From positions 11,792,501 through 11,856,500 of the forward strand of contig OY756958.1 of NCBI GenBank assembly GCA_963580455.1: a stretch of DNA of 64,000 nt, read 5' to 3'. The DNA is from Euonymus europaeus. Its lineage: Eukaryota > Streptophyta > Magnoliopsida > Celastrales > Celastraceae. Made by a program: the position numbers and the translations under genes. Shown here in pieces: positions 37,801-48,723 of this stretch. The notes below the pieces were generated by a model. It saw nothing but the letters and a program-made list of their open reading frames with translations. It was not told the origin of the DNA and made no database searches. Numbering within the stretch: position 1 is the stretch's first letter; the number at the start of each line of letters is the position of its first letter.

Positions 37801-40800
37801 AAAGCTCCTGCATAGAGTGAGTTGGGCAACTTCGGACTATAAAAGTTGCTCGGTGTACACTTTTTATTATTCTTCTATGTCAAATTTTACGAGTATAAGA
37901 TTCCTAGATTATTTCGGTGTGAAAACACCAACTTTACAAGACAAATGGACAAAAACGTGAAAAGCTCCTCCATAGAGAGAGTTGAGCAACTTCTAATCAT
38001 CAAAGTCACTCGGTGTACACTTTTTATTGTTCTTCTATGTCAAATTTTACGAGTATATGCTTTGTGGATTATTTTGATGCCAAAATCCGAACTTTCTATG
38101 ACAAATGGACAAAAACATTAAAAGCTCCTCCATAGAGACAGTTGTGCAACTTCGGACTAGCAAAGTTGCTCGGTGTACACTTTTTATTGTTATTCTATGT
38201 CAAATTTTACGAGTATAAATTTCCTAGATTATTTCGATGCCAAAACCCCAACTTTCTATGACAAATGGACAAAAACTTTTAAAGCTACTCTATAGAGAGA
38301 GTTGACAAATCGACAAAACCGTTAAAAGATACTCCATAGAGAGAGTTGAGCAATTTCGGACCATAAAAGTTGCTCGGTGTACACTTTTTATTGTTATTCT
38401 ATGTCAAATTTTACGAGTATAAGCTTCCTAGATTATTTCGATGCCAAAACCCTAACTTTCTATGACAAATGGACAAAACCGTTTAAAGCTACTCCATAGA
38501 GAGAGTTGAGCAACTTTGGACCATAAAATTTGCTCGGTGTATACTTTTTATTGTTCTTTTATGTCAAATTTTACGAGTATATGCTTTGTGGATTATTTTG
38601 ATGCCAAAATCCGAACTTTCTATGACAAATGGACAAAAACATTAAAAGCTCCTCCATAGAGACAGTTGTGCAACTTCGGACTAGCAAAGTTGCTCGGTGT
38701 ACAATTTTTATTGTTATTCTATGTAAAATTTTACGAGTATAAATTTCCTAGATTATTTCGATGCCAAAACCCCAACTTTCTATGACAAATGGACAAAAAC
38801 TTTTAAAGCTACTCTATAGAGAGAGTTGAGCAACTTCAGAACATAAAAGTTGCTCGGTGTACACTTTTTTTTGTTATTCTATATCAAATTTTACGAGTAT
38901 AAGCTTCCTAGATTATTTCGATGCCAAAAACCCAACTTTCTATGACAAAAGAGCAAAACCGTTTAAAGCTCCTCCATAGATTGAGTTGAGCAACTTCAGA
39001 CTATCAAAGTTGCTCGGTGTACACTTTTTGTTGTTCTTCTATGTCAAATTTTATGAGTATAAGTTTCCTAGATTATTTCGATGCCAAAACACCAACTATC
39101 AATGACAAATCGACAAAACTGTTAAAAGATACTCCATAGAGAGAGTTGTGCAACTTCGGACTATCAAAGTTGCTCGGTGTACACTTTTATTATTCTTCTA
39201 TGTCAAATTTTACGAGTATAAGCTTCCTAGATTATTTCGATGCCAAAACCCCAATATTCTATAACAAATTGACAAAACCGTTTAAAGCTCCGCCAGAGAG
39301 TGAGTTGTGCAACTTCGGACTATCAAAGTTGCTCGGTGTACACTTTTTATTGTTCTTCTATGTTAAATTTTACCAGTATAAGCTTCCTAGATTATTTCGA
39401 TTCCAAAACCCCAACTTTCTATGACAAATGGACAAAAACGTTAAAAGCTCCTCCATAGAGAGAGTTGAGCAATTTCGGACCATAAAAGTTGCTCGGTGTA
39501 CACTTTTTATTGTTATTCTATGTCAAATTTTACGAGTATAAGCTTCCTATATTATTTCGATGCCAAAACCCTAACTTTCTATGACAAATGGACGAAACCG
39601 TCTAAAGCTACTCCATAGAGAGAGTTGAGCAACTTCGGACCATAAAATTTGCTCGGTGTACATTTTTTATTGTTCTTCTATGTCAAATTTTACGACTATA
39701 AGCATCCTAGATTATTTCGATGCCAAAACCCCAACTTTCTATGATAAATGGACAAAAACGTTAAAAGCTCCTCCATAGAAAGAGTTGTGCAACTTCGGAC
39801 TATCAAAGTTGCTCGGTGTACACTTTTTATTATTCTTCTATGTCAAATTTTACGAGTATAAGCTTCTTAGATTATTTCGATGCCAAAACCCCAACTTTCT
39901 ATAACAAATTGACAAAACCGTTTAAACCTCCGCCAGAGAGAGAGTTGTGCAACTTCGGACTATCAAAGTTGCTCGGTGTACACTTTTTATTGTTCTTCTA
40001 TGTCAAATTTTACCAGTATAAGCTTCCTAGATTATTTCGATTCCAAAACCCCAACATTCTATGACAAATGGACAAAAACGTTAAAAGCTCCTCCATAGAG
40101 AGAGTTGTGCAACTTCGGACTATCAAAGTTGCTCGGTTTACACTTTTTATTGTTCTTCTATGTCAAATTTTACGAGTATAAGCTTCCTAGATTATTTCTA
40201 TGCCAAAATCCCAACTTTCTATGACAAATGGACAAAACCGTTTAAAGTTCCTCCATAGAGTGAGTTGGGCAACTTCGGAATATCAAAGTTGCTCGGTGTA
40301 CACTTTTTATTGTTCTTCTTTGTCAAATTTTACGAGTATATGCTTGCCTGATTATTTTGATTCCAAAACCCCAACAATCAATAAGAAATGGGCAAAACCG
40401 TTAAAAGCTACTCCATAGTGAGAGTTGAGCAATTCCGGACCATGAAAGTTGCTCGGTGTACACTTTTTATTGTTCTTCTATGTCAAATTTTACAAGTATA
40501 TGCTTCGTGGATTATTTTGATGCCAAAATCCGAACTTTCTATGACAAATGGACAAAACCATTTAAAGCTACTCCATAGAGAGAGTTGAGCAACTTCGGAC
40601 CATAAAAGTTGCTCGGTGTACATTTTTTATTGTTATTCTATGACAAATTTTACGAGTATTAGCTTCCTAGATTATTTCGATGCCAAAACACCAACTATCA
40701 ATGACAAATCGACAAAACCGTTAAAAGCTAATCCATAGAGAGAGTTGAGCAACTTCGGACCATAAAAGTTGCTCGGTGTACAGTTTTTATTGTTATTCTA

Positions 40801-41357
40801 TGTTAAATTTTACGAGTATAAGCTTCTTAGATTATTTCGATGCCAAAACACCAACTATCAATGACAAATCGAGAAAACCGTTAAAAGCTACTCCATAGAG
40901 AGAGTTGGGCAACTTCGGACCATAAAAGTTGCACGGTGTACGGTTTTTATTGTTATTCTATGTTAAATTTTACGAGTATAAGCTTCCTAGATTATTTCGA
41001 TGCCAAAACCCCACCTTTCTTTGACAAATGGACAAAACCGTTTAAAGCTCCTCCATAGAGTGAGTTGGGCAACTTCGGACTATCAAAGTTGCTCGGTGTA
41101 CACTTTTTATTGTTCTTCTATGTCAAATTTTACGAGTATAAGCTTTGTAGATTATTTCGATTCCAAAACCCCAACTTTCAATGACAAATGGACAAAACCG
41201 TTTAAAGCTACTCCATAGAGAGAGTTGAGCAACTTCGGACCATAAAAGTTGCTCGGTGTACACTTTTTATTGTTCTTCTATGTCAAATTTTAGGACTATA
41301 AGCATCCTAGATTATTTCGATGCCAAAACCCCAACTTTCTATGACAAATGGACAAAA
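34850..41357 (+). repeat. 7,243-bp unit, copy 2 (near-identical tract)
   Basis: Second copy of the tract at 27,607-34,114, in the same order and orientation, with P monomers at 36,665 and 40,388. The CTAATCATC marker of D lies at 37,992, exactly 7,243 bp after 30,749. Because the unit contains a 44-bp monomer, its length is 45 monomers plus 43 bp. The phase of the 160-bp ladder therefore shifts with every copy. Confidence 0.92.
38293..38336 (+). repeat. Truncated 44-bp monomer, copy 2
   Basis: Same 116-bp deletion and same GAGTTGACAAATCG junction as at 31,050, offset by exactly 7,243 bp. It was duplicated with the unit rather than formed independently. Confidence 0.9.
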
Positions 41358-41880
41358 ACGTTAAAAGCTCCTCCATAGAGAGATGTGTTCAACTTCGGAC
41401 TATCAAAGTTGCTCGGTGTACACTTTTTATTATTCTTCTATGTCAAATTTTACGAGTATAAGCTTCCTAGATTATTTCGATGTGAAAACACCAACTTTAC
41501 AAGACAAATGGACAAAAACGTTAAAAGCTCCTCCATAGAGAGAGTTGAGCAACTTCTAATCATCAAAGTCGTTCGGTGTACACTTTTTATTGTTCTTCTA
41601 TGTCAAATTTTACGAGTATATGCTTTGTGGATTATTTTGATGCCAAAATCCGAACTTTCTATGACAAATGGACAAAAACATTAAAAGCTCCACGATAGAG
41701 ACAGTTGTGCAACTTCGGACTAGCAAAGTTGCTCGGTGTACACTTTTTATTGTTATTCTATGTCAAATTTTACGAGTATAAATTTCCTAGATTATTTCGA
41801 TGCCAAAACCCCAACTTTCTATGACAAATGGACAAAAACATTTAAAGCTACTCTATAGAGAGAGTTGACAAATCGACAAA
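41358..41880 (+). repeat. 523-bp segment present only before the third unit
   Basis: It starts at the point where copies 1 and 2 diverge and carries C (GAGAGATGTGTTC), D (marker at 41,555), E and a Q-like monomer that ends in the truncated junction. It resembles 26,898-27,390, upstream of copy 1. Copy 2 lacks it, making the offset between copies 2 and 3 7,767 bp instead of 7,243. Either copy 2 lost it or it was carried in by exchange from further upstream. Confidence 0.8.
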
Positions 41881-41899
41881 ACCGTTAAAAGATACTCCA
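41856..41899 (+). repeat. Truncated 44-bp monomer, copy 3
   Basis: Same junction as at 31,050 and 38,293, but the left flank here has AAACATTTAAAG where the others have AAACTTTTAAAG. The surroundings are also different: it stands at the start of the third unit, not in the middle of one. This suggests the junction was reused as an exchange point or copied out of its original place. Confidence 0.85.
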
Positions 41900-43524
41900 T
41901 AGAGAGAGTTGAGCAATTTCAGACCATAAAAGTTGCTCGGTGTACACTTTTTATTGTTATTCTATGTCAAATTTTACGAGTATAAGCTTCCTATATTATT
42001 TCGATGCCAAAACCCTAACTTTCTATGACAAATGGACAAAACCGTTTAAAGCTACTCCATAGAGAGAGTTGAGCAACTTCGGACCATAAAATTTGCTCGG
42101 TGTACACTTTTTATTGTTCTTCTATGTCAAATTTTACGAGTATATGCTTTGTGGATTATTTCGATGCCAAAATCCGAACTTTCTATGACAAATGGACAAA
42201 AACATTAAAAGCTCCTCCATAGAGACAGTTGTGCAACTTCGGACTAGCAAAGTTGCTCGGTGTACACTTTTTATTGTTATTCTATGTAAAATTTTACGAG
42301 TATAAATTTCCTAGATTATTTCGATGCCAAAACCCCAACTTTCTATGACAAATGGACAAAAACTTTTAAAGCTACTCTATAGAGAGAGTTGAGCAACTTC
42401 AGAACATAAAAGTTGCTCGGTGTACACTTTTATTGTTATTCTATATCAAATTTTACGAGTATAAGCTTCCTAGATTATTTCGATGCCAAAAACCCAACTT
42501 TCTATGACAAAAGGGCAAAACCGTTTAAAGCTCCTCCATAGAATGAGTTGAGCAACTTCGGACTATCAAAGTTGCTCGGTGTACACTTTTTGTTGTTCTT
42601 CTATGTCAAATTTTATGAGTATAAGCTTCCTAGATTATTTCGATGCCAAAACACCAACTATCAATGACAAATCGACAAAACCGTTACAAGATACTCCATA
42701 GAGAGAGTTGAGCAATTTCGGACCATAAAAGTTGCTCGGTGTACACTTTTTATTGTTCTTCTATGTCAAATTTTACGAGTATAAGCTTCCTAGATTATTT
42801 CGATGCCAAAACCCTAACTTTCTATGACAAATGGACAAAACCGTTTAAAGCTACTCCATAGAGAGAGTTGAGCAACTTCGGACCATAAAATTTGCTCGGT
42901 GTACATTTTTTATTGTTCTTCTATGTCAAATTTTACGACTATAACCATCCTAGATTATTTCAATGCCAAAACCCTAACTTTGTATGACAAATGGACAAAA
43001 CCGTCTAAAGCTACTCCATAGAGAGAGTTGAGCAACTTCGGACCATAAAATTTGCTCGGTGTACATTTTTTATTGTTCTTCTATGTCAAAAATTTTACGA
43101 CTATAAGCATCCTAGATTATTTCGATGCCAAAACCCCAACTTTCTATGACAAATGGACAAAAACGTTAAAAGCTCCTCCATAGAAAGAGTTGTGCAACTT
43201 CGGACTATCAAATTTGCTCGGTGTACACTTTTTATTGTTCTTCTATGTCAAATTTTACCAGTATAAGCATCCTAGATTATTTCGATTCCAAAACCCCAAC
43301 ATTCTATGACAAATGGACAAAAACGTTAAAAGCTCCTCCATAGAGAGAGTTGTCCAACTTCGGACTATCAAAGTTGCTCGGTTTACACTTTTTATTGTTC
43401 TTCTATGTCAAATTTTACGAGTATACGCTTCCTAGATTATTTCTATGCCAAAACCCCAAATTTCTATGACAAATGGACAAAACCGTTTAAAGCTCCTCCA
43501 TAGAGTGAGTTGGGCAACTTCGGA
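41881..43524 (+). repeat. 7,243-bp unit, copy 3, partial (1,644 bp)
   Basis: It matches 34,114-35,757 at an offset of 7,767 bp, including the rare ATAACCATCC variant (42,941; 35,174; 27,931) and the TTGTATGAC variant. The match stops inside an O monomer after CTTCGGA, where the sequence changes to a domain II type. The stop falls in the loop of the inverted repeat. Confidence 0.88.
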
Positions 43525-44886
43525 CCATAAAAGTTGCTCGGTGTACACTTTTTATTGTTATTCTATGTCAAATTTTACGAGTATAAGCTTCCTAGATTAT
43601 TTCGATGCCAAAATCCCAACTTTCTCTGACAAATGGACAAAAACTTTTAAAGCTACTCCATAGAGAGAGTTGAGCAACTTCAGAACATAAAAGTTGCTCG
43701 GTGTACACTTTTTATTGTTCTTCTATGTCAAATTTTACGAGTATATGCTTGCTGGATTATGTTGATTCCAAAACCGAAACTATAAATAAGAAACGGGCGA
43801 AACCGTTAAAAGCTACTCCATAGTGAGAGTTGAGCAATTCCAGACCATGAAAGTTGCTTGGTGTACACTTTTTATTGTTCTTCTATGTCAAATTTTACAA
43901 GTATATGCTTTGTGGATTATTACGATGCCAAAACCCCAACTTTCCATGACAAATGGACAAAACCGTTTAAAGCTTCTCCATAGAGTGAGTTGAGCAACTT
44001 CGGACTATCATAGTTGCTCGGTGTACACTTTTTATTGTTCTTCAATGTCAAATTTTACGAGTATAAGCTTCCTAGATTATTTCGATTACAAAACCCCAAC
44101 TTTCTATGACAAATGGACAAAACCGTTTAAAGCTACTCCATAGAGAGAGTTGAGCAACTTCGGACCATAAAAGTTGCTCGGTGTACACATTTTATTGTTC
44201 TTCTATGTCAAATTTTACGACTATAAGCGTCCTAGATTATTTCTATGCCAAAACCCCAACTTTCTATGACAAATGGACAAAAACATTAAAAGCTCCTTCA
44301 TAGAGAGAGTTGTGCAACTTCGGACTATCAAAATTGCACGGTGTACACTTTTTATTGTTATTCTATGTCAAATTTTACGAGTATAAGCTTCCTAGATTAT
44401 TTCAATGCCAAAACCCCAACTTTCTATGGCAAATGGAAAAAAACTTTTAAAGCTACTCCATAGAGAGATTTGAGCAACTTCAGAACATAAAAGTTGCTCG
44501 GTGTACACTTTTTATTGTTATTCTATGTCAAATTTTACGAGTATATAAGCTTCCTCGATTATTTCGATGTCATAACCCCAACTTTCTATGACAAATGAAC
44601 AAAACCGTTTAAAGCTTCTCCATAGAGTGAGTTGAGCAACTTCGGACTATCAAAGTTGCTCGGTGTTCACTTTTTATTGTTCTTCTATGTCAAATTTTAC
44701 GAGTATAAGCTTCCTAGATTATTCCGATTCCAAAACCCTAACTTTCTATGACAAATGGACAAAACCGTTTAAAGCTACTCAATAGAGAGAGTTAAGCAAC
44801 TTCGGACCATAAAAGTTGCTCGGTGTACACTTTTTATTGTTCTTCTATGTCAAATTTTACGACTATAAGCATCCTAGATTATTTCG
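43525..44886 (+). repeat. Start of domain II: incomplete 14-monomer HOR
   Basis: This is the first stretch of the second domain: the end of a g-like monomer, h (43,605; TTTCTCTGAC), a diverged P-like monomer (43,765), then i (TTTCCATGAC, ATCATAGTTG), j (ATTACAAAAC, ACACATTTTATTG), k (AAATTGCACGG), l (TATGGCAAATGG), m (CATAACCCC) and n. Compared with later copies it carries more private changes, for example ATATAAGC with 2 extra bases near 44,543 and GTTCACTTT near 44,665. This is usual at the edge of an amplified block. Confidence 0.8.
43765..43924 (+). repeat. Diverged P-type monomer at the domain boundary
   Basis: It shares the P-specific features TATGCTTGC, CTATNAATAAG and CCATGAAAG with the thirteen domain I copies, but is more diverged: GATTATGTTGATTCC, ACCGAAACTATAAATAAG, AAACGGGCG and TTGCTTGG. 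No other P monomer is found in domain II. It could be a relic of the older array caught at the edge of the newer block. Confidence 0.75.
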
Positions 44887-46484
44887 ATGCCAAAACCCCA
44901 ACTTTTTATGAAAAATGGACAAAAACATTAAATGCTCCTCCATAGAGAGAATTGTGCAACTTCGGACTATCAAAATTGCACGGTGTACACTTTTTATTGT
45001 TATTCTATGTCAAATTTTTCGAGTATAAGCTTCGTAGATTATTTCGATGCCAAAACCCCAACTTTCTATGAAAAAGGACAAAACTGTTTAAAGCTACTCT
45101 ATATAGAGAGTTGAGCAACTTCGGACCATAAAAGTTGCTCGGTGTACACGTTTTATTGTTCTTCTATGTCAAATTTTACGACTATAAGCATCCTGGATTA
45201 TTTCGATGTCAAAACCCCAACTTTTTCTGACAATTGGACAAAAACATTAAAGGCTCCTCCCTAGAGAGAGTTGTGCAATTTCGGACTATCAAAATTGCAC
45301 GGTGTACACTTTTTATTGTTATTCTATGTCAAATTTTTCGAGTATAAGCTTCGTAGATTATTTCGATGCCAAAACCCCAACTTTCTATGACAAATGGACA
45401 AAACCGTTTAAAGCTACTCCATAGAGAGAGTTGAGCAACTTCGGACCATAAAAGTTGCTCGGTGTACACTTTTCATTGTTCTTCTATGTCAATTTTACGA
45501 GTATAAGCTTCGTAGATTATTTCGATGCCAAAACCCCAACTTTCCATGATAAATGGACAAAATCGTTTAAAGCTTCTCCATAGAGTGAGTTGAGCAACTT
45601 CGGACTATCATAGTTGCTCGGTGTACACTTTTTACTGTTCTTCAATGTCAAATTTTACGAGTATAAGCTTCCAAGATTATTTCGATTCCAAAACCCCAAC
45701 TTTCTATGACAAATGGACAAAACCGTTTAAAGCTACTCCATAGAGAGAGTTGAGCAACTTCGGACCATAAAAGTTGCTCGGTGTACACATTTTATTGTTC
45801 TTCTATGTCAAATTTTACGACTATAAGCGTCCTAGATTATTTCTATGCCAAAATCCCAACTTTCTATGACAAATGGACAAAAACATTAAAAGCTCCTCCA
45901 TAGAGAGAGTTGTGCAACTTCGGACTATCAAAATTGCACGGTGTACACTTTTTATTGTTATTCTATGTCAAATTTTACGAGTATAAGCTTCCTAGATTAT
46001 TTCGATGCCAAAACCCCAACTTTCTATGGCAAATGGAAAAAAACTTTTAAAGCTACTCCATAGAGAGAGTTGAACAACTTCAGAACATAAAAGTTGCTCG
46101 GTGTACACTTTTTATTGTTATTCTATGTCAAATTTTACGAGTATAAGCTTCCTCGATTATTTCGATGCCATAACCCCAACTTTCTATGACAAATGAACAA
46201 AACCGTTTAAAGCTTCTCCATAGAGTGAGTTGAGCAACTTCGGACTATCAAAGTTGCTCGGTGTACACTTTTTATTGTTCTTCTATGTCAAATTTTACGA
46301 GTATAAGCTTCCTAGATTATTTCGATTCCAAAACCCCAACTTTCTATGACAAATGGACAGAACCGTTTAAAGCTACTCCATAGAGAGAGTTAAGCAACTT
46401 CGGACCATAAAAGTTGCTCGGTGTACACTTTTTATTGTTCTTCTATGTCAAATTTTACGACTATAAGCATCCAAGATTATTTCG
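44887..46484 (+). repeat. 14-monomer HOR copy 1, shortened to 10 monomers (1,598 bp)
   Basis: Order a, b, c, d, then i, j, k, l, m, n; monomers e to h are missing. The d to i junction lies at about 45,525, where the segment TTTCCATGATAAATGG follows directly. Monomer a is recognised by TTTTTATGA and AAATGCTCCTCC, b by TATATAGAGAG or CTATGCAAATGG, and c by TTTTTCTGACAATTGG and TCCCTAGAG. Confidence 0.85.
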
Positions 46485-48723
46485 ATGCCAAAACCCCAAC
46501 TTTTTATGACAAATGGACAAAAATATTAAATGCTCCTCCATAGAGAGAATTGTGCAACTTCGGACTATCAAAATTGCACGGTGTACACTTTTTATTGTTA
46601 TTCTATGTCAAATTTTCCGAGTATAAGCTTCGTAGATTATTTCGATGCCAAAACCGCAACTTTCTATGCAAATGGACAAAACCGTTTAAAGCTACTCCAT
46701 AGAGAGAGTTGAGCAACTTCGGACCATAAAAGTTGCTCGGTGTACACGTTTTATTGTTCTTCTATGTCAAATTTTACGACTATAAGCATCCTGGATTATT
46801 TCGATGCCAAAACTCCAACTTTTTCTGACAATTGGACAAAAACATTAAAGGCTCCTCCCTAGAGAGAGTTGTGCAACTTCGGACTATCAAAATTGCATGG
46901 TGTACACTTTTTATTGTTATTCTATGTCAAATTTTTCGAGTATAAGCTTCGTAGATTATTTCGATGCCAAAACCCCAACTTTCTATGACAAATGGACAAA
47001 ACCGTTTAAAGCTACTCCATAGAGAGAGTTGAGCAACTTCGGACCATAAAAGTTGCTCGGTGTACACTTTTCATTGTTCTTCTATGTCAAATTTTACGAC
47101 TATAAGCATCCTAGATTATTTCGATGCCAAAACCCCAACTTTTTCTGACAATTGGACAAAAACATTAAAAGCTCCTCCATAGAGTGAGTTGTGCAACTTC
47201 GGACTATCAAAGTTGCTCGGTGTACACTTTTTATTGTTCTTCAATATCAAATTTTAGGAGTATAAGCTTCCTAGATTATTTCTATGCCAAAACCCCAACT
47301 TTCTATGACAAATGGACAAAACCGTTAAAAGCTCCTCCATAGAGAGAGTTGTGCAACTTCGGACTATCAAAATTGCACGGTGTACACTTTTTATTGTTAT
47401 TCTATGTCAAATTTTACGAGTATAAGCTTCGTAGATTATTGTGATGCCAAAACCCCAACTTTCTATGACAAATGGACAAAACCATTTAAAGCTACTCCAT
47501 AGAGAGAGTTGAGCAACTTCGGACCATAAAAGTTGCTCGGTGTACACTTTTTATTGTTATTCTATGTCAAATTTTACGAGTATAAGCTTCCTAGATTATT
47601 TCGATGCCAAAATCCCAACATTCTATGACAAATGGACAAAAACTTTTAAAGCTACTCCATAGAGAGAGTTGAGCAACTTCAGAACATAAAAGTTGCTCGG
47701 TGTACACTTTTTATTGTTATTCTATGTCAAATTTTATGAGTATAAGCTTCGTAGATTATTTCGATGCCAAAACCCCAACTTTCCATGACAAATGGACAAA
47801 ACCGTTTAAAGCTTCTCCATAGAGTGAGTTGAGCAACTTCGGACTATCATAGTTGCTCGGTGTACACTTTTTATTGTTCTTCAATGTCAAATTTTACGAG
47901 TATAAGCTTCCTAGATTATTTCGATTACAAAACCCCAACATTCTATGACAAATGGACAAAACCGTTTAAAGCTACTCCATAGAGAGAGTTGAGCAACTTC
48001 GGACCATAAAAGTTGCTCGGTGTACACATTTTATTGTTCTTCTATGTCAAATTTTACGACTATAAGCGTCCTAGATTATTTCTATGCCAAAACCCCAACT
48101 TTCTATGACAAATGGACAAAAACATTAAAAGCTCATCCATAGAGAGAGTTGTGCAACTTCGGACTATCAAAATTGCACGGTGTACACTTTTTATTGTTAT
48201 TCTATGTAAAATTTTACGAGTATAAGCTTCCTAGATTATTTCGATGCCAAAACCCCAACTTTCTATGGCAAATGGAAAAAAACTTTTAAAGCTACTCCAT
48301 AGAGAGAGTTGAGCAACTTCAGAACATAAAAGTTGCTCGGTGTACACTTTTTATTGTTATTCTATGTCAAATTTTACGAGTATAAGCTTCCTCGATTATT
48401 TCGATGCCATAACCCCAACTTTCTATGACAAATGAAAAAAACCGTTTAAAGCTTCTCCATAGAGTGAGTTGAGGAACTTCGGACTATCAAAGTTGCTCGG
48501 TGTACACTTTTTATTGTTCTTCTATGTCAAATTTTACGAGTATAAGCTTCCTAGATTATTTCGATTCCAAAACCCCAACTTTCTATGACAAATGGACAGA
48601 ACCGTTTAAAGCTACTCCATAGAGAGAGTTAAGCAACTTCGGACCATAAAAGTTGCTCGGTGTACACTTTTTATTGTTCTTCTATGTCAAATTTTACGAC
48701 TATAAGCATCCTAGATTATTTCG
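46485..48723 (+). repeat. 14-monomer HOR copy 2 (2,239 bp, complete)
   Basis: Complete unit with monomers at 46485 a, 46645 b, 46804 c, 46964 d, 47124 e, 47284 f, 47444 g, 47604 h, 47764 i, 47924 j, 48084 k, 48244 l, 48404 m and 48564 n. Useful tags: d has CTTTTCATTG; e has TTCAATATC; f ends GATTATTGTGATG; g has AAACCATTTAAAG; h has CAGAACATAAAAG; j has CACATTTTATTG and AGCGTCC; l has TATGGCAAATGG; m has AAATGAA; n has GACAGAACCG and GTTAAGC. Variants TTTTCCGAG in a and TTAGGAG in e recur 4,477 bp downstream but not in the copy between. Confidence 0.92.

Noticed and set aside
27607..41357. The 7,243-bp duplication as a pure assembly artefact
   Set aside because: The two copies differ at several bases and have different flanks on both sides, so an accidental repeat of one contig is unlikely. 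Read depth would still be the final test.
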